A stretch of DNA of 64,000 nucleotides from Lachnospiraceae bacterium (GTDB lineage Bacteria; Bacillota; Clostridia; Lachnospirales; Lachnospiraceae): assembly GCA_015057825.1 (NCBI GenBank), contig SVDN01000003.1, positions 85,175 through 149,174 of the forward strand, read 5' to 3'. Under the pieces are notes generated by a model. That model was not told the origin of the DNA. It worked only from the letters and a program-made list of their open reading frames with translations, and ran no database searches. This document shows, piece after piece, positions 16,152-26,018 of the stretch; the first letter of the stretch is position 1, and the number at the start of each line of letters is the position of its first letter. The position numbers and the translations under genes are program-made.

Positions 16152-18143
16152 ATGGATCATTTTGAATTACATAGTGAATACAAACCTACCGGAGATCAAC
16201 CTCAGGCTATTGAAAAACTGGTAAAAGGCTTCAAAGAAGGCAATCAGTTTGAAACTCTTTTGGGAGTAACGGGCTCCGGCAAAACATTTACTATGGCAAA
16301 CGTTATTAAAGAACTTAATAAACCGACCCTTGTAATGGCGCATAATAAAACTTTGGCGGCACAGCTTTACAGCGAACTTAAAGAGTTTTTTCAAAACAAT
16401 GCGGTAGAGTATTTTGTGTCTTATTATGATTATTATCAGCCGGAGGCCTATGTGCCTCAGACGGACACATATATAGAAAAAGACTCGTCAATTAACGATG
16501 AAATCGACAGACTGCGCCATTCGGCAACGGCATCTCTTACGGAGCGAAGAGATGTTATTGTGGTGTCCAGCGTTTCATGCATTTATGGACTTGGTAGTCC
16601 CATCGACTATCAAACCATGACTGTTTCCTTAAGGCCGGGCATGGAAAAGGACAGAGACGATGTAATAAGAAATCTTATAGACATTCAATATATAAGGAAT
16701 GACATGGATTTTAAACGCGGCACTTTCAGAGTACGAGGTGATGTAATAGAAATATTACCTGCGGATACGACCATGGATGCCGTAAGAATCGAATTTTTCG
16801 GAGATGAAGTGGATAGAATTACGGAAATAGACATACTTACGGGGGAGATAAAAGCAAAGCTTGAACATGTGGTAATCTTTCCTGCTTCGCATTACGTGGT
16901 ACCTCATGAACAACTTGAAAAAGCGGCTTTTGCAATTAGGGAAGAACTTAAAGAAAGAGTGGCTTATTTTAAAAGCGAAGATAAGTTTTTGGAAGCTCAA
17001 AGGATAGAGGAGCGCACAAATTTCGATGTGGAAATGATGCTTGAAACGGGATTTTGCTCTGGAATCGAAAACTATTCCAGACACTTAACCGGTTTGGCTC
17101 CCGGCACTCCGCCATATACTTTGATAGATTATTTCCCGGATGATTTTTTGATTATAGTGGATGAATCACATATGACGATTCCGCAAATCGGAGGAATGTA
17201 TGCAGGTGACAGAAGCAGAAAGACAACCCTTGTGGATTACGGCTTTAGACTTCCGTCGGCCTTAGATAACAGACCTTTGAATTTCACGGAATTTGAATCT
17301 AAAATAGACCAAATGCTTTTTGTAAGCGCAACGCCAAACAAGTACGAGGCAGAGCATGAAATGCTTAGAGCAGAGCAGATTATCAGACCTACGGGCTTGT
17401 TGGATCCGGAAGTTACTGTAAAACCGGTTAAGGGTCAGGTGGACGATCTTATCGCCGAGATAAACGTGGAAATAGAGAAAAAACACAAGGTTTTGGTTAC
17501 TACATTAACAAAGAAAATGGCGGAAGATTTAACAAAATACATGCAGGAAACGGGAATAAAAGTCGAATATCTTCATTCGGATATCGATGCTCTACAGCGT
17601 GTGGAGATTATACGAAACATGCGACTTGATAAATTTGACGTGCTGGTGGGTATCAACCTTTTAAGAGAGGGATTGGATATACCGGAAGTATCCTTGGTAG
17701 CAATTTTGGATGCGGATAAAGAAGGTTTCTTAAGATCGGAAACATCCTTGATTCAGACTATAGGTCGTGCGGCAAGAAACTCGGAAGGCAGAGTTCTTAT
17801 GTATGCCGAAATGATGACGGATTCCATGAATAATGCAATTTCTGAGACAAACAGACGTCGTAAGATACAGTCCGAATATAATGAAGAACACGGTATTGTA
17901 CCTACAACCATTAAAAAGGCTGTCAGAGATCTTATCAGTATATCAAAAGAAACAAGTTATGCTATCGATAAGATTGAAAAAGATCCGGAAAGCATGAGTA
18001 TTAAAGAACTTGAAAAGACAATCAACAAGGTGCGCAAACAAATGGAGCATTGCGCAACACAGCTTGACTTTGAGTCAGCCGCAATGTTAAGAGACCAGAT
18101 GATGGAACTTAAAGAGCATCTTGCAAAGATGAAAAGCAAGTAG
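16152..18143 (+). CDS. uvrB: Excinuclease ABC subunit B
   Basis: The 663-residue helicase-like damage verifier of nucleotide excision repair. Walker [14 protein letters not shown], the beta-hairpin region ([20 protein letters not shown]), Walker B region VDESHM, helicase motifs VSATPNKYE and [14 protein letters not shown], and the C-terminal UvrB/UvrC interaction motif ([17 protein letters not shown]) are all present, and the length is normal. The start at 16152 follows from the SOS box at 16127, which excludes the ATG at 16125; the ribosome site is modest (AAAGGCGAAACT). uvrA follows after about 160 bases, as is common in Firmicutes. Confidence 0.95.
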   Translation: MDHFELHSEYKPTGDQPQAIEKLVKGFKEGNQFETLLGVTGSGKTFTMANVIKELNKPTLVMAHNKTLAAQLYSELKEFFQNNAVEYFVSYYDYYQPEAYVPQTDTYIEKDSSINDEIDRLRHSATASLTERRDVIVVSSVSCIYGLGSPIDYQTMTVSLRPGMEKDRDDVIRNLIDIQYIRNDMDFKRGTFRVRGDVIEILPADTTMDAVRIEFFGDEVDRITEIDILTGEIKAKLEHVVIFPASHYVVPHEQLEKAAFAIREELKERVAYFKSEDKFLEAQRIEERTNFDVEMMLETGFCSGIENYSRHLTGLAPGTPPYTLIDYFPDDFLIIVDESHMTIPQIGGMYAGDRSRKTTLVDYGFRLPSALDNRPLNFTEFESKIDQMLFVSATPNKYEAEHEMLRAEQIIRPTGLLDPEVTVKPVKGQVDDLIAEINVEIEKKHKVLVTTLTKKMAEDLTKYMQETGIKVEYLHSDIDALQRVEIIRNMRLDKFDVLVGINLLREGLDIPEVSLVAILDADKEGFLRSETSLIQTIGRAARNSEGRVLMYAEMMTDSMNNAISETNRRRKIQSEYNEEHGIVPTTIKKAVRDLISISKETSYAIDKIEKDPESMSIKELEKTINKVRKQMEHCATQLDFESAAMLRDQMMELKEHLAKMKSK

Positions 18144-18303
18144 CTTTGTATATTATGCTTAGTTACAAAGGACATGTTTGTATAAGAGGGAGAAAATCAT
18201 AATAAATCAATAAAAGGAGAAGCCGCTTGCCACTCAACGTTCAACATGGTGGCATATGCACTTTAAAGAGCAAATGCCCTGGGTGCCGCGGCATAGTGTT
18301 TTA

Positions 18304-21153
18304 ATGATGAAAAACAAAGAATTAACCTACAAAAAATACATAAAGATTAAAGGTGCAAGGGAACATAACCTAAAGAATATTGATGTTGAAATTCCAAGAG
18401 ACGAATTTGTTGTACTTACGGGACTTAGTGGTTCCGGAAAGTCATCTCTTGCTTTTGATACTATTTACGCCGAAGGACAGAGAAGATATATGGAGTCGCT
18501 GTCTTCCTATGCAAGGCAGTTCTTGGGGCAAATGGAAAAACCAAATGTAGACCATATAGAAGGGCTTTCACCTGCTATTTCCATCGATCAGAAATCAACC
18601 AACCGTAACCCGCGATCCACGGTGGGAACGGTTACGGAAGTACATGATTACTTAAGGCTTTTATATGCAAGAATTGGTATTCCTCATTGCCCGGAATGCG
18701 GCAAAGAGATTAAAAGACAGACTGTGGACCAAATGGTGGATGCCATAATGGCTTTGGAGAAGGGCAGCAAATTGCAGCTTTTGGCTCCGGTTGTTCAAGG
18801 AAAAAAAGGTCGCCATGAAAAAGTGTTGGATGCTGCTAAGCGTGCGGGATACGTAAGAGCCAGAGTGGATGGGAATCTTTACGAACTGGACGAAAAAATA
18901 GAGCTTGATAAAAACATAAAGCATGATATTGAAATAATAGTAGACAGAATCGCCGTAAAAGAGGGAATTGAAAAACGTCTTGCGGATTCCATAGAAAGTG
19001 TAATGAAATTATCGGATGGTCTTATGATTGTTGATGTTATAGGGGGAGAGCCCATTAATTTCAGCATGAATTTTGCTTGCCCGGACTGTGGAATCAGCAT
19101 TGCGGAAATTGAGCCTCGAAGTTTTTCTTTTAACAATCCTTTTGGTGCTTGCCCTGTTTGCTCGGGTCTTGGTTATAAGATGGAATTTGATTCGGAACTT
19201 ATGATTCCGGATGAGTCGCTTACTATTAATGAAGGCGCGATTGTAGTAACGGGCTGGCAGTCGGCAAACAAAAAAGGAAGCTTTACAAATGCGGTGCTTG
19301 TGGCCCTTTGCGAAGATTACGGCTTTGACCTTGATACTCCATTTGAAAAATATCCTAAAAAAATAAGAGATATTATCCTTTACGGGACGGGGGACAAAAA
19401 ACTAACCGTGCACTATCAAAGTCAGCGAGGTGCAGGAGTTTATAAGGTGGCTTTTGAAGGTTTGATTGCAAATGTTAGAAAACGCTACAGCGAGACATTC
19501 TCTCAGTCACAAAAAGAAGACTACGAAAACTATATGAGAATAAGCCCGTGCGATTCCTGTAACGGAATGAGACTTAAAAAAGAGTCGTTGGCGGTAACGG
19601 TTGCAAACAAAAACATTCATCAAGTTTCCATGATGACCGTGGAGGAGTTGAAGGATTTCTTTGAAAAAATCGATAAGAAACTTAATGCACAGCAAAAGCT
19701 TATAGGCTCGCAAATCTTAAAAGAAATCAAAGCCCGTATGGGATTTTTGGTGGAGGTGGGGCTTAATTATTTAACGCTTTCAAGACCTACGGCAAGTTTA
19801 TCTGGTGGTGAGGCTCAAAGGATAAGGCTTGCAACACAGATTGGTTCGGGCCTGGTGGGAGTTGCGTATATACTTGATGAACCGAGTATAGGTTTGCATC
19901 AGAGAGATAACGACAGACTCTTAAGCGCACTTAAGAAGTTGAAGGATTTGGGCAATACTTTAATCGTGGTAGAGCATGATGAAGACACCATGCGCTTTGC
20001 GGACCACATTATCGATATAGGTCCGGGAGCCGGAGATCACGGCGGTGAGGTTGTGGCATGCGGAACGGCCGAAGAAATAATGAAAGTCAAAGAATCGATT
20101 ACAGGCCAGTATTTAAGCGGAAAACTTAAGATTCCTGTACCTGATAAACGACGAAAGCCAACGGGTTGGATAAAGGTGGTAGGCGCCCAAGAAAACAACT
20201 TGAAGAACATAGACGTTAAATTTCCTCTTGGGGTTATGACCTGTGTAACCGGTGTGTCGGGATCCGGAAAAAGTTCATTGGTAAATGAGATTTTGTATAA
20301 GTCCTTAGCTAAGAAACTCAACCGTGCCCACACAATTGCAGGCAAACATAAAAAGATAGAAGGAATAGAACAACTGGACAAAGTAATATGTATTGACCAG
20401 TCGCCGATTGGACGTACACCGCGTTCAAACCCGGCAACATATACGGGCGTTTTTGATTTAATCAGAGACTTGTTTGCATCAACGGCGGAAGCCAAGGCAA
20501 GAGGCTACGCAAAGGGACGTTTCAGTTTCAATGTAAAAGGCGGAAGATGTGAGGCCTGCGCCGGTGACGGACTTTTAAAAATTGAAATGCATTTCTTACC
20601 GGATGTATACGTAAATTGTGATGTATGTAAGGGCAAGCGTTATAACCGCGAAACCTTGGAGGTTAAATATAAGGGAAAGAGCATTTATGATGTTTTGAAC
20701 ATGACTGTTGAAGAGGCGGTCAAGTTTTTCGAGAATGTACCGTCAATCAAGAGAAAGATTGAAACATTAAATGATGTAGGTTTATCTTATATTAAGCTTG
20801 GTCAACCATCCACACAGCTCTCCGGCGGTGAAGCTCAAAGAATCAAACTAGCAACGGAACTTAGCAAACGTCCGACGGGTAAAACCATTTACATTTTGGA
20901 TGAACCGACTACGGGACTCCACTTTGCGGATGTGCATAAGTTGGTTGATATTTTAAGAAAGCTTTCCGATGGCGGCAATACTGTTGTGGTTATCGAACAC
21001 AATCTGGATGTAATAAAGGTTGCGGACCACATTATTGATATCGGGCCTGAAGGCGGCAATAAGGGCGGAACGGTCATTGCAGAAGGAACGCCTGAAAAGA
21101 TTGCAAAATGCGAAGACAGCTATACGGGACAATTCCTTAAAAAGATGTTATAG
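18304..21153 (+). CDS. uvrA: Excinuclease ABC subunit A
   Basis: A DNA-damage recognition ATPase of about 949 residues. Both ABC modules are complete: Walker [10 protein letters not shown] near the start and GVSGSGKSS in the second half, signatures [12 protein letters not shown] and [12 protein letters not shown], and Walker [12 protein letters not shown] and [11 protein letters not shown]. Zinc modules are seen at CPEC...(CPDC/CPVC) in the first half and CEAC...CDVC in the second. The start is uncertain: the open frame reaches 18256, but the preceding residues do not resemble UvrA and neither candidate has a good ribosome site. MMKNKEL at 18304 is the closest to other UvrA starts. No LexA box was found between the two genes. 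Confidence 0.93.
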   Translation: MMKNKELTYKKYIKIKGAREHNLKNIDVEIPRDEFVVLTGLSGSGKSSLAFDTIYAEGQRRYMESLSSYARQFLGQMEKPNVDHIEGLSPAISIDQKSTNRNPRSTVGTVTEVHDYLRLLYARIGIPHCPECGKEIKRQTVDQMVDAIMALEKGSKLQLLAPVVQGKKGRHEKVLDAAKRAGYVRARVDGNLYELDEKIELDKNIKHDIEIIVDRIAVKEGIEKRLADSIESVMKLSDGLMIVDVIGGEPINFSMNFACPDCGISIAEIEPRSFSFNNPFGACPVCSGLGYKMEFDSELMIPDESLTINEGAIVVTGWQSANKKGSFTNAVLVALCEDYGFDLDTPFEKYPKKIRDIILYGTGDKKLTVHYQSQRGAGVYKVAFEGLIANVRKRYSETFSQSQKEDYENYMRISPCDSCNGMRLKKESLAVTVANKNIHQVSMMTVEELKDFFEKIDKKLNAQQKLIGSQILKEIKARMGFLVEVGLNYLTLSRPTASLSGGEAQRIRLATQIGSGLVGVAYILDEPSIGLHQRDNDRLLSALKKLKDLGNTLIVVEHDEDTMRFADHIIDIGPGAGDHGGEVVACGTAEEIMKVKESITGQYLSGKLKIPVPDKRRKPTGWIKVVGAQENNLKNIDVKFPLGVMTCVTGVSGSGKSSLVNEILYKSLAKKLNRAHTIAGKHKKIEGIEQLDKVICIDQSPIGRTPRSNPATYTGVFDLIRDLFASTAEAKARGYAKGRFSFNVKGGRCEACAGDGLLKIEMHFLPDVYVNCDVCKGKRYNRETLEVKYKGKSIYDVLNMTVEEAVKFFENVPSIKRKIETLNDVGLSYIKLGQPSTQLSGGEAQRIKLATELSKRPTGKTIYILDEPTTGLHFADVHKLVDILRKLSDGGNTVVVIEHNLDVIKVADHIIDIGPEGGNKGGTVIAEGTPEKIAKCEDSYTGQFLKKML

Positions 21154-21173
21154 TGCAAATAATATAAAAGTCC

Positions 21174-21202
21174 TTGATAGATTGGATAAGCTAACCTATA
21201 AT
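21174..21202 (+). promoter_or_regulatory. Promoter for guaA
   Basis: TTGATA (21174-21179), exactly 17 bases, TATAAT (21197-21202). A leader of about 95 bases follows with no clear purine-riboswitch core. Confidence 0.7.
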
Positions 21203-21301
21203 ATTAATGCATTTAAAGTATTGCTTTTAATGTTTGAAAAACGTGGAAATCCTTTTCAGGTTAGCAATATAAGATATATAATTTAAAAATGAGGTATAAA
21301 A

Positions 21302-22948
21302 ATGACCGGACAAGAAGAAAAAGTAATTGTAATCGACTTCGGCGGCCAGTACAACCAGCTGGTTGCAAGACGTGTGCGTGAATGCAAGGTATATTGCGAG
21401 ATATATTCATATCGTACACCGATTGAAGAAATAAAGGCAATGAATCCAAAGGGAATAATCCTTACGGGCGGACCAAACAGCTGCTATGAGGAGGGTGCTC
21501 CGACATATACAAAAGAGTTGTTTGAGCTTGGAATTCCTGTACTTGGTCTTTGCTACGGAGCACAGCTTATGAACCATATTTTGGGTGGCAAAGTTGAAAA
21601 AGCTCCCGTAAGAGAATACGGAAAAACAAATACTTTTATTGACGGTGGAAAAGATAGTCTCTTTAAAGGAGTGGAAGAAGAAACCGTTGTTTGGATGAGT
21701 CACTTTGATTACATATCCAAACCCGCTCCGGGATTTAAAATATTGGCGCATACAGCAGACTGCCCTGTGGCAGCGGATGCAAACGAAGAAAAGAAATTAT
21801 ATGCTATTCAGTTCCATCCTGAAGTTTTGCATACAGTAAGAGGTAAAGACATTCTCTACAACTTTGTTCGAAATATATGCGAAACACAGGGAACATGGAA
21901 AATGGATTCCTTTGTGGAAAATACAATAAAAGAAATAAGAAACAAGGTCGGCGACGGCAAAGTATTGCTTGCCCTTTCCGGCGGCGTTGATTCATCTGTG
22001 GCTGCGGGCCTTTTGTCACGTGCAATCGGAAAGCAGCTTACCTGCGTATTTGTTGATCACGGACTTCTTCGTAAAGATGAAGGAAATGAAGTGGAAGCAG
22101 TCTTCGGAAAAGGTGGACAGTTTGATTTAAACTTCATCAGAGTGAATGCACAGGAAAGATATTATGAAAAATTAAAAGGTGTAAGCGAACCGGAAAGAAA
22201 GCGTAAAATAATCGGCGAAGAGTTTATTCGAGTATTTGAAGAAGAAGCTAAAAAAATCGGGGCTGTTGACTTCCTTGCCCAGGGAACAATTTATCCTGAT
22301 GTTGTTGAATCGGGACTTGGGGGTGAATCAGCTGTAATCAAGTCACATCACAATGTTGGCGGACTTCCTGATTTTGTTGATTTTAAAGAAATAATCGAAC
22401 CGCTTCGCGATCTTTTCAAAGACGAAGTAAGAAAAGCAGGTCTTGAACTTGGAATACCTGAATACTTGGTATTCAGACAACCATTCCCGGGACCGGGTCT
22501 TGGTATCAGAATCGTTGGCGAAGTAAGCGGCGATAAAGTAAAAATCGTTCAGGAAGCAGATGCTATTTACAGAGAAGAAATAGCAAAAGCAGCCGAAGAA
22601 TGGAAGAATGAAAACGGTCATGCTTTGCCAAGCGCGGGCAAAGAAGCAACGGTTGATGAAAGATTTGAACATCAATACAACAGCAATCCACCATGGATGC
22701 CGGACCAGTATTTTGCGGCACTTACAAACATGCGAAGTGTCGGCGTAATGGGTGATGAGCGTACATACGACTATGCAGTTGCACTCCGTGCGGTGCAGAC
22801 AGTGGATTTCATGACAGCCGAAAGCGCGCAGATACCGTTTGAAGTACTCCAGACGGCAATGAGCAGAATTATCAACGAAGTAAAAGGCGTAAACAGAGTA
22901 TTTTATGACTTGACAAGTAAGCCACCGGGAACGATTGAGATGGAGTAG
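21302..22948 (+). CDS. guaA: GMP synthase (glutamine-hydrolysing)
   Basis: A 548-residue two-domain enzyme converting XMP to GMP. The N-terminal class I amidotransferase has the nucleophile in [11 protein letters not shown] and the His/Glu pair in FHPEVLHT. The ATP pyrophosphatase has the PP-loop [13 protein letters not shown] and [11 protein letters not shown]. The C-terminal dimerisation domain ends PPGTIEME. It is longer than the usual 510-525 residues because of an insertion after [12 protein letters not shown] (about residues 440-470); comparable insertions are, as I recall, common in Lachnospiraceae. Its last 12 bases match a copy at 27115, and the guaA 3' end is a well-known integration site for genomic islands. 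Confidence 0.95.
   Translation: MTGQEEKVIVIDFGGQYNQLVARRVRECKVYCEIYSYRTPIEEIKAMNPKGIILTGGPNSCYEEGAPTYTKELFELGIPVLGLCYGAQLMNHILGGKVEKAPVREYGKTNTFIDGGKDSLFKGVEEETVVWMSHFDYISKPAPGFKILAHTADCPVAADANEEKKLYAIQFHPEVLHTVRGKDILYNFVRNICETQGTWKMDSFVENTIKEIRNKVGDGKVLLALSGGVDSSVAAGLLSRAIGKQLTCVFVDHGLLRKDEGNEVEAVFGKGGQFDLNFIRVNAQERYYEKLKGVSEPERKRKIIGEEFIRVFEEEAKKIGAVDFLAQGTIYPDVVESGLGGESAVIKSHHNVGGLPDFVDFKEIIEPLRDLFKDEVRKAGLELGIPEYLVFRQPFPGPGLGIRIVGEVSGDKVKIVQEADAIYREEIAKAAEEWKNENGHALPSAGKEATVDERFEHQYNSNPPWMPDQYFAALTNMRSVGVMGDERTYDYAVALRAVQTVDFMTAESAQIPFEVLQTAMSRIINEVKGVNRVFYDLTSKPPGTIEME
22937..22948. repeat. Candidate attL: 3' end of guaA
   Basis: GAGATGGAGTAG, the final codons of guaA. It recurs as GAGATGGAATAG at 27115-27126 (11 of 12) in the same orientation, bracketing the integrase remnant and accessory genes. 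In other Firmicutes island integrases use this same part of guaA. Confidence 0.5.
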
Positions 22949-22968
22949 ACCCGCCAAAAGGTATTATT

Positions 22969-23009
22969 GCCCGCGAACCTTTGTATTTAAAGGGCTTGCG
23001 GGCTTTTTT
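22969..23009 (+). terminator. Terminator after guaA
   Basis: GCCCGC / GCGGGC outer stem (22969-22974 and 22998-23003) with an inner CCTTT/AAAGG stem, followed by TTTTTT. Confidence 0.85.
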
Positions 23010-23126
23010 ATATTTAAGTGATACGAAAATGATGAATTGTTCCAAGTGGTTTGCAGGTTGAAAAATGAGTAATCTCATTTCTGTTATATTTTGTTGATAT
23101 ATATTTTTGCAAAGGAGTAACAAATT

Positions 23127-23485
23127 ATGGCAGCGTATTTTAATCAGAAAACAAAGAAATGGGATGCAAATTTTTCTTACAAGGACTATGAGAATAATTC
23201 CAAAAAGGAAATGAACTTTCCGGTACTTATCTAAAGACGATACAATCGCAACTGAGCGCTATATTTAACCATGCGGTACGATATTATGATTTAAACGGTA
23301 ATCCGGTTAAAAAGGCGGGGCCAATAGGAATTGTTCGAGCGAACGAAGTGAACTATTGGACAAAGGAAGAGTATTTAAGATTTTTTATTCATATTGGATA
23401 CAGCGCCTTTGAAATAGCAAAAAGAGTGGGGCATAAAAGTGAGCAGGTTACATACTATTATGCACATATGTTTCCGGGAGTGTAG
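23127..23485 (+). pseudogene. Tyrosine integrase remnant (frameshift and internal deletion)
   Basis: A good ribosome site (AAAGGAGTAA) and ATG open a 35-codon frame (MAAYFNQKTKKWDANFSYKD, an Arm-domain start of ICE-type integrases) that stops at 23232-23234. From 23234 another frame continues with SQLSAIFNHAVRYYDLNGNP, the core-binding domain. It then jumps after TKEEYLRF straight to FIHIGYSAFEIAKRVGHKSE and YYYAHMFPGV, the C-terminus with the nucleophile-type tyrosine. The catalytic domain with the first Arg and the HxxR box is missing, so it cannot recombine DNA. It marks the integration event at guaA. Confidence 0.75.
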
Positions 23486-23582
23486 GAAAACATGGCGGAG
23501 AGATTGGATGCGGAGAGAAATATATCTACCACGTGTATTATAAAATGAGAGATTTCGTGATAGATCACTTTAATTACTTTTG

Positions 23583-23611
23583 GCAGGTATTCACTTGGAT
23601 ACCTGCTTTTT
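23583..23611 (+). terminator. Terminator-like hairpin after the integrase remnant
   Basis: GCAGGTAT / ATACCTGC 8-bp stem with an 8-base loop, then TTTTT. It lies between the remnant and the convergent XRE gene. Confidence 0.75.
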
Positions 23612-23632
23612 CGTGCATCTTGTGAGCGTACT

Positions 23633-23989
23633 TCATTTGATTGATTTTTGTTCAGACAATTTGGCAGCATAGGTGGATAATCTTTTGATCATGTTATCAT
23701 TTGACATTTTACAGATATTGATTATTTCAAATAATTCCGGATCGGCTGATTTAAATATGGTATATGAAACAGGCATAGGATCATCAGACTGGTCTGTCAA
23801 GTACTCAACAGATGTATTTAGAACATTTGCAATGACTGTTATTGTTTGAATAGAGGGTATTCTGGTGCCCGCTTCGTATCGCAAATATGCCGGTTGCGAA
23901 AGCTGCATTCTTTTGGCCGCTTCTAATTTGCTGATGCCAAGTTTTTCTCTGCATTCTTTTAATCTGGATATATTTAATGAAACATTCAT
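23633..23989 (-). CDS. XRE-family transcriptional regulator
   Basis: A 118-residue regulator. Residues 1-65 form an HTH_3 domain (LKECREKLGISKLEAAKRMQ, LSQPAYLRYEAGTRIPS, VLNTSVEYLTDQ). The remaining 50 residues (DPELFEIINICKMSNDNMIK) are a helical tail, probably for dimerisation. GAGGGAGTTACTACT precedes the ATG. It is transcribed away from the gene at 24129, across a two-armed inverted repeat (24057-24114) whose arms each contain a -10 box. Control of both directions by this protein is the natural reading but is inferred. Confidence 0.85.
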   Translation of the reverse strand: MNVSLNISRLKECREKLGISKLEAAKRMQLSQPAYLRYEAGTRIPSIQTITVIANVLNTSVEYLTDQSDDPMPVSYTIFKSADPELFEIINICKMSNDNMIKRLSTYAAKLSEQKSIK

Positions 23990-24056
23990 AGTAGTAACTC
24001 CCTCAAAAAAATCATTATATAAAGGATGGATTGATTGCTATAGATTATCAAAACCT

Positions 24057-24114
24057 CCATTGATTATACCATTGGAATATGTTATTATCAATATACCAAT
24101 GGTATAATCAATGG
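24057..24114. promoter_or_regulatory. Divergent promoter/operator with 24-bp inverted repeats
   Basis: The left arm 24057-24080 and right arm 24091-24114 are reverse complements at 23 of 24 positions, separated by 10 bases. The right arm holds the small palindrome ATACCAATGGTAT. Each arm contains TATAAT on the outgoing strand (minus strand 24068-24063; plus strand 24103-24108). Each gene therefore has its own -10 box inside one operator arm. The right arm ends in the ribosome site of the 24129 gene. Confidence 0.75.
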
Positions 24115-24128
24115 AGGGAGAAGATATC

Positions 24129-25235
24129 ATGACAAAGAATGACAATAATAAGATGGAAAAGATAATGGCAGCATCTCCGGAGACATTATCCCTAATTATT
24201 ACAGAAGAGGAATACTATCTGGTATTAAAGGCGCTTGATCTGTATAGCCGGATTTGGATAGGTCAATATGACAGGATTGATGATTTGAGCATTTATGATA
24301 CCGGAGATAAGTGGAATCAGAATTCTGTAAGCCACATGTTGTTTCAACAGATTCGTGATTTACTGATTCCGTATTTAGCCGGACGTGGTGATTATACATG
24401 CTGTTCCTTGGGCATATGGAGTGATAAAACAGATATCAGGGCAATAAATGCGTATGACATCCAGCAACGACTACGGTATGAGGTGTCATGGTATAAAAAC
24501 CCTGAGGGGGATATAACAGTGAATTATGATAAGCCGTTGATCAGGGGGGATTTAGGAGATTTTTCTGTTTTTTGTCATAGAAATGACGATGATGTAATCG
24601 TTACGCTATATTTATCTGAGGAACAATTAAAAACAATACAAACAGCTCTGGAAGTATTGAGGTTATTAATCAGACGAGAAATAAAGCCTGCTTTTATGTT
24701 CTTTACATCGAATGAAGAGGCGTTGTCTGTTGCTGAGGAACTTACAAAAGTATACAAGGGATTTGAGTTTCGTTCATTTTCGTCTGATAAGGATTATGGA
24801 AGAAAGATATATGGGGATCTTATAAGTAAGACAGTTATGCTGATGGAAAGAATTAATAAAACAAGTGAAGAAAAAGCGTATGTGGAATATATCCGAGTGA
24901 ATGTACCACCAGCCAATCCTTTCATACCTTTTGAGGAAGCGGTGGAAATATTAGACCAGCCGTTTGAACATTTCAAAAAGACCAGAAGAAAGATTCCGCC
25001 AAATGATGTCTTGAACTATCCGGGGGCTGGTTTCCTTACAAAAGTAATCGGAAGAGAACGTTCTACAACAGACTATCTGATGGTGTGGTATGAAGGAAAA
25101 ACCAGAACAGAGTATTATTATGTGGGTGAAGATTTTTTATTCAAACACGGTGGACAGATAGATATTCCTAGGGATATAAAAGAATACATTCGATTGAAGT
25201 GCAAAAAAAGGAAGAATCATGGGAAAAGAGATTGA
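24129..25235 (+). CDS. Protein of unknown function, island gene
   Basis: A 368-residue protein I do not recognise. There is no signal peptide and no membrane helix. Two similar segments are visible: LIITEEEYYLVLKALDLYSR (about residue 18) and LYLSEEQLKTIQTALEVLRL (about residue 160). This suggests an internal repeat of a small helical unit with pattern EE-x5-AL. The C-terminal part (about 270-368) is basic and ends KKRKNHGKRD, so it may touch nucleic acid. The start 24129 was chosen because GGAGGGAGAAGATATC precedes it; ATG 24111 lies in the operator. It is the first gene of a plus-strand operon with the next three genes and is controlled by the divergent operator. Confidence 0.6.
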   Translation: MTKNDNNKMEKIMAASPETLSLIITEEEYYLVLKALDLYSRIWIGQYDRIDDLSIYDTGDKWNQNSVSHMLFQQIRDLLIPYLAGRGDYTCCSLGIWSDKTDIRAINAYDIQQRLRYEVSWYKNPEGDITVNYDKPLIRGDLGDFSVFCHRNDDDVIVTLYLSEEQLKTIQTALEVLRLLIRREIKPAFMFFTSNEEALSVAEELTKVYKGFEFRSFSSDKDYGRKIYGDLISKTVMLMERINKTSEEKAYVEYIRVNVPPANPFIPFEEAVEILDQPFEHFKKTRRKIPPNDVLNYPGAGFLTKVIGRERSTTDYLMVWYEGKTRTEYYYVGEDFLFKHGGQIDIPRDIKEYIRLKCKKRKNHGKRD

Positions 25236-25302
25236 CACAACAATAAAGGAAATTGTTAATCAAATGAATGATTTAGGGCAGGGAGGAAATATAATCATAT
25301 GA
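25219..25302 (+). CDS. Small 27-codon ORF bridging two island genes
   Basis: Reads MGKEIDTTIKEIVNQMNDLG and ends in NIII. It has a good ribosome site (AAAAGGAAGAATC) inside the end of the upstream gene. Its stop overlaps the next start as ATGA (25299-25302), the form of a translational coupler. It may be a real small protein or only a leader that carries ribosomes to the 25299 gene. Confidence 0.4.
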   Translation: MGKEIDTTIKEIVNQMNDLGQGGNIII

Positions 25303-25991
25303 AAACTATTCAACAGGTATTGAAAGAAACAGATCACAAATCAATAGAATCTGCCTATTTTTATGAGCATCCGATTAATCTATGGGAAGTAAAGGACTTT
25401 GATGATATTACGATCGGAGAATTTAATAATAGTATATCTGCCAGGTTTCAGGACTTTCTGAATAGACTATGTGAGATGAATGCAGAAGCTAGTCCGGAAA
25501 AGCAGGGAATATTATTTGTGTATAAATCGCAAACGCATGATATTATATTAGGTGAGGTGGTAGGACTAATTCACGCAGATGAATTAATGGGTACGGAGGA
25601 ACTTGAGAATCTTCCTTTATATGCATATGAATTTACGGAACAAAAAGAGGCGTTAAGTTTCCTCGTTTCAGATAATAAGCTGACACAGGATAATATAATG
25701 GATGTGATTGTTGATTTTTTACATGAAATATCTTTCTTTGGGTATGATCAGGAAAGCCTTGAAGAAGAAAAGAAACAACTCGATGAATCGATTAAGGAAT
25801 GCGAGGAACATCCGGAACGATTGATTACATTTAATCATGAGGAATTCTGTAGAGAATATGGAATTCCAATTACGGAAGAATACCCAGAGGAGAACGAAAA
25901 GAAAAGAGCATTCTATGATGCGGGTATGGAATATACGCGGTATTGTAAAGCAATAGAACTTCAAAGGATAAAGGATTCGTTTGGAAAATAG
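25299..25991 (+). CDS. Acidic protein of unknown function, island gene
   Basis: A 230-residue soluble, strongly acidic protein, not recognised. It opens MKTIQQVLKETDHKSIESAY and has a helical, glutamate-rich second half (ESLEEEKKQLDESIKECEEH). No catalytic motif is seen. GGGAGGAAATATAATC precedes the ATG, and the preceding 27-codon ORF overlaps it by four bases. It lies between the 24129 gene and the RhuM-Fic gene on the same strand, with short gaps, so all belong to one operon. Confidence 0.6.
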   Translation: MKTIQQVLKETDHKSIESAYFYEHPINLWEVKDFDDITIGEFNNSISARFQDFLNRLCEMNAEASPEKQGILFVYKSQTHDIILGEVVGLIHADELMGTEELENLPLYAYEFTEQKEALSFLVSDNKLTQDNIMDVIVDFLHEISFFGYDQESLEEEKKQLDESIKECEEHPERLITFNHEEFCREYGIPITEEYPEENEKKRAFYDAGMEYTRYCKAIELQRIKDSFGK

Positions 25992-26018
25992 AGCGGATAG
26001 ATTTGGAAAGGATGCAAT

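Noticed and set aside
18144..18303. Possible LexA box before uvrA (GGACATGTTTG)
   Set aside because: It is two bases too short between half-sites and mismatches the core; no 4-base-spaced GAAC/GTTC pair is present.
21190..21265. GCTAACCT / AGGTTAGC pair before guaA as a riboswitch stem
   Set aside because: The left arm lies in the promoter region, upstream of the expected transcription start, so both arms cannot be in the RNA. No purine-riboswitch core is seen.
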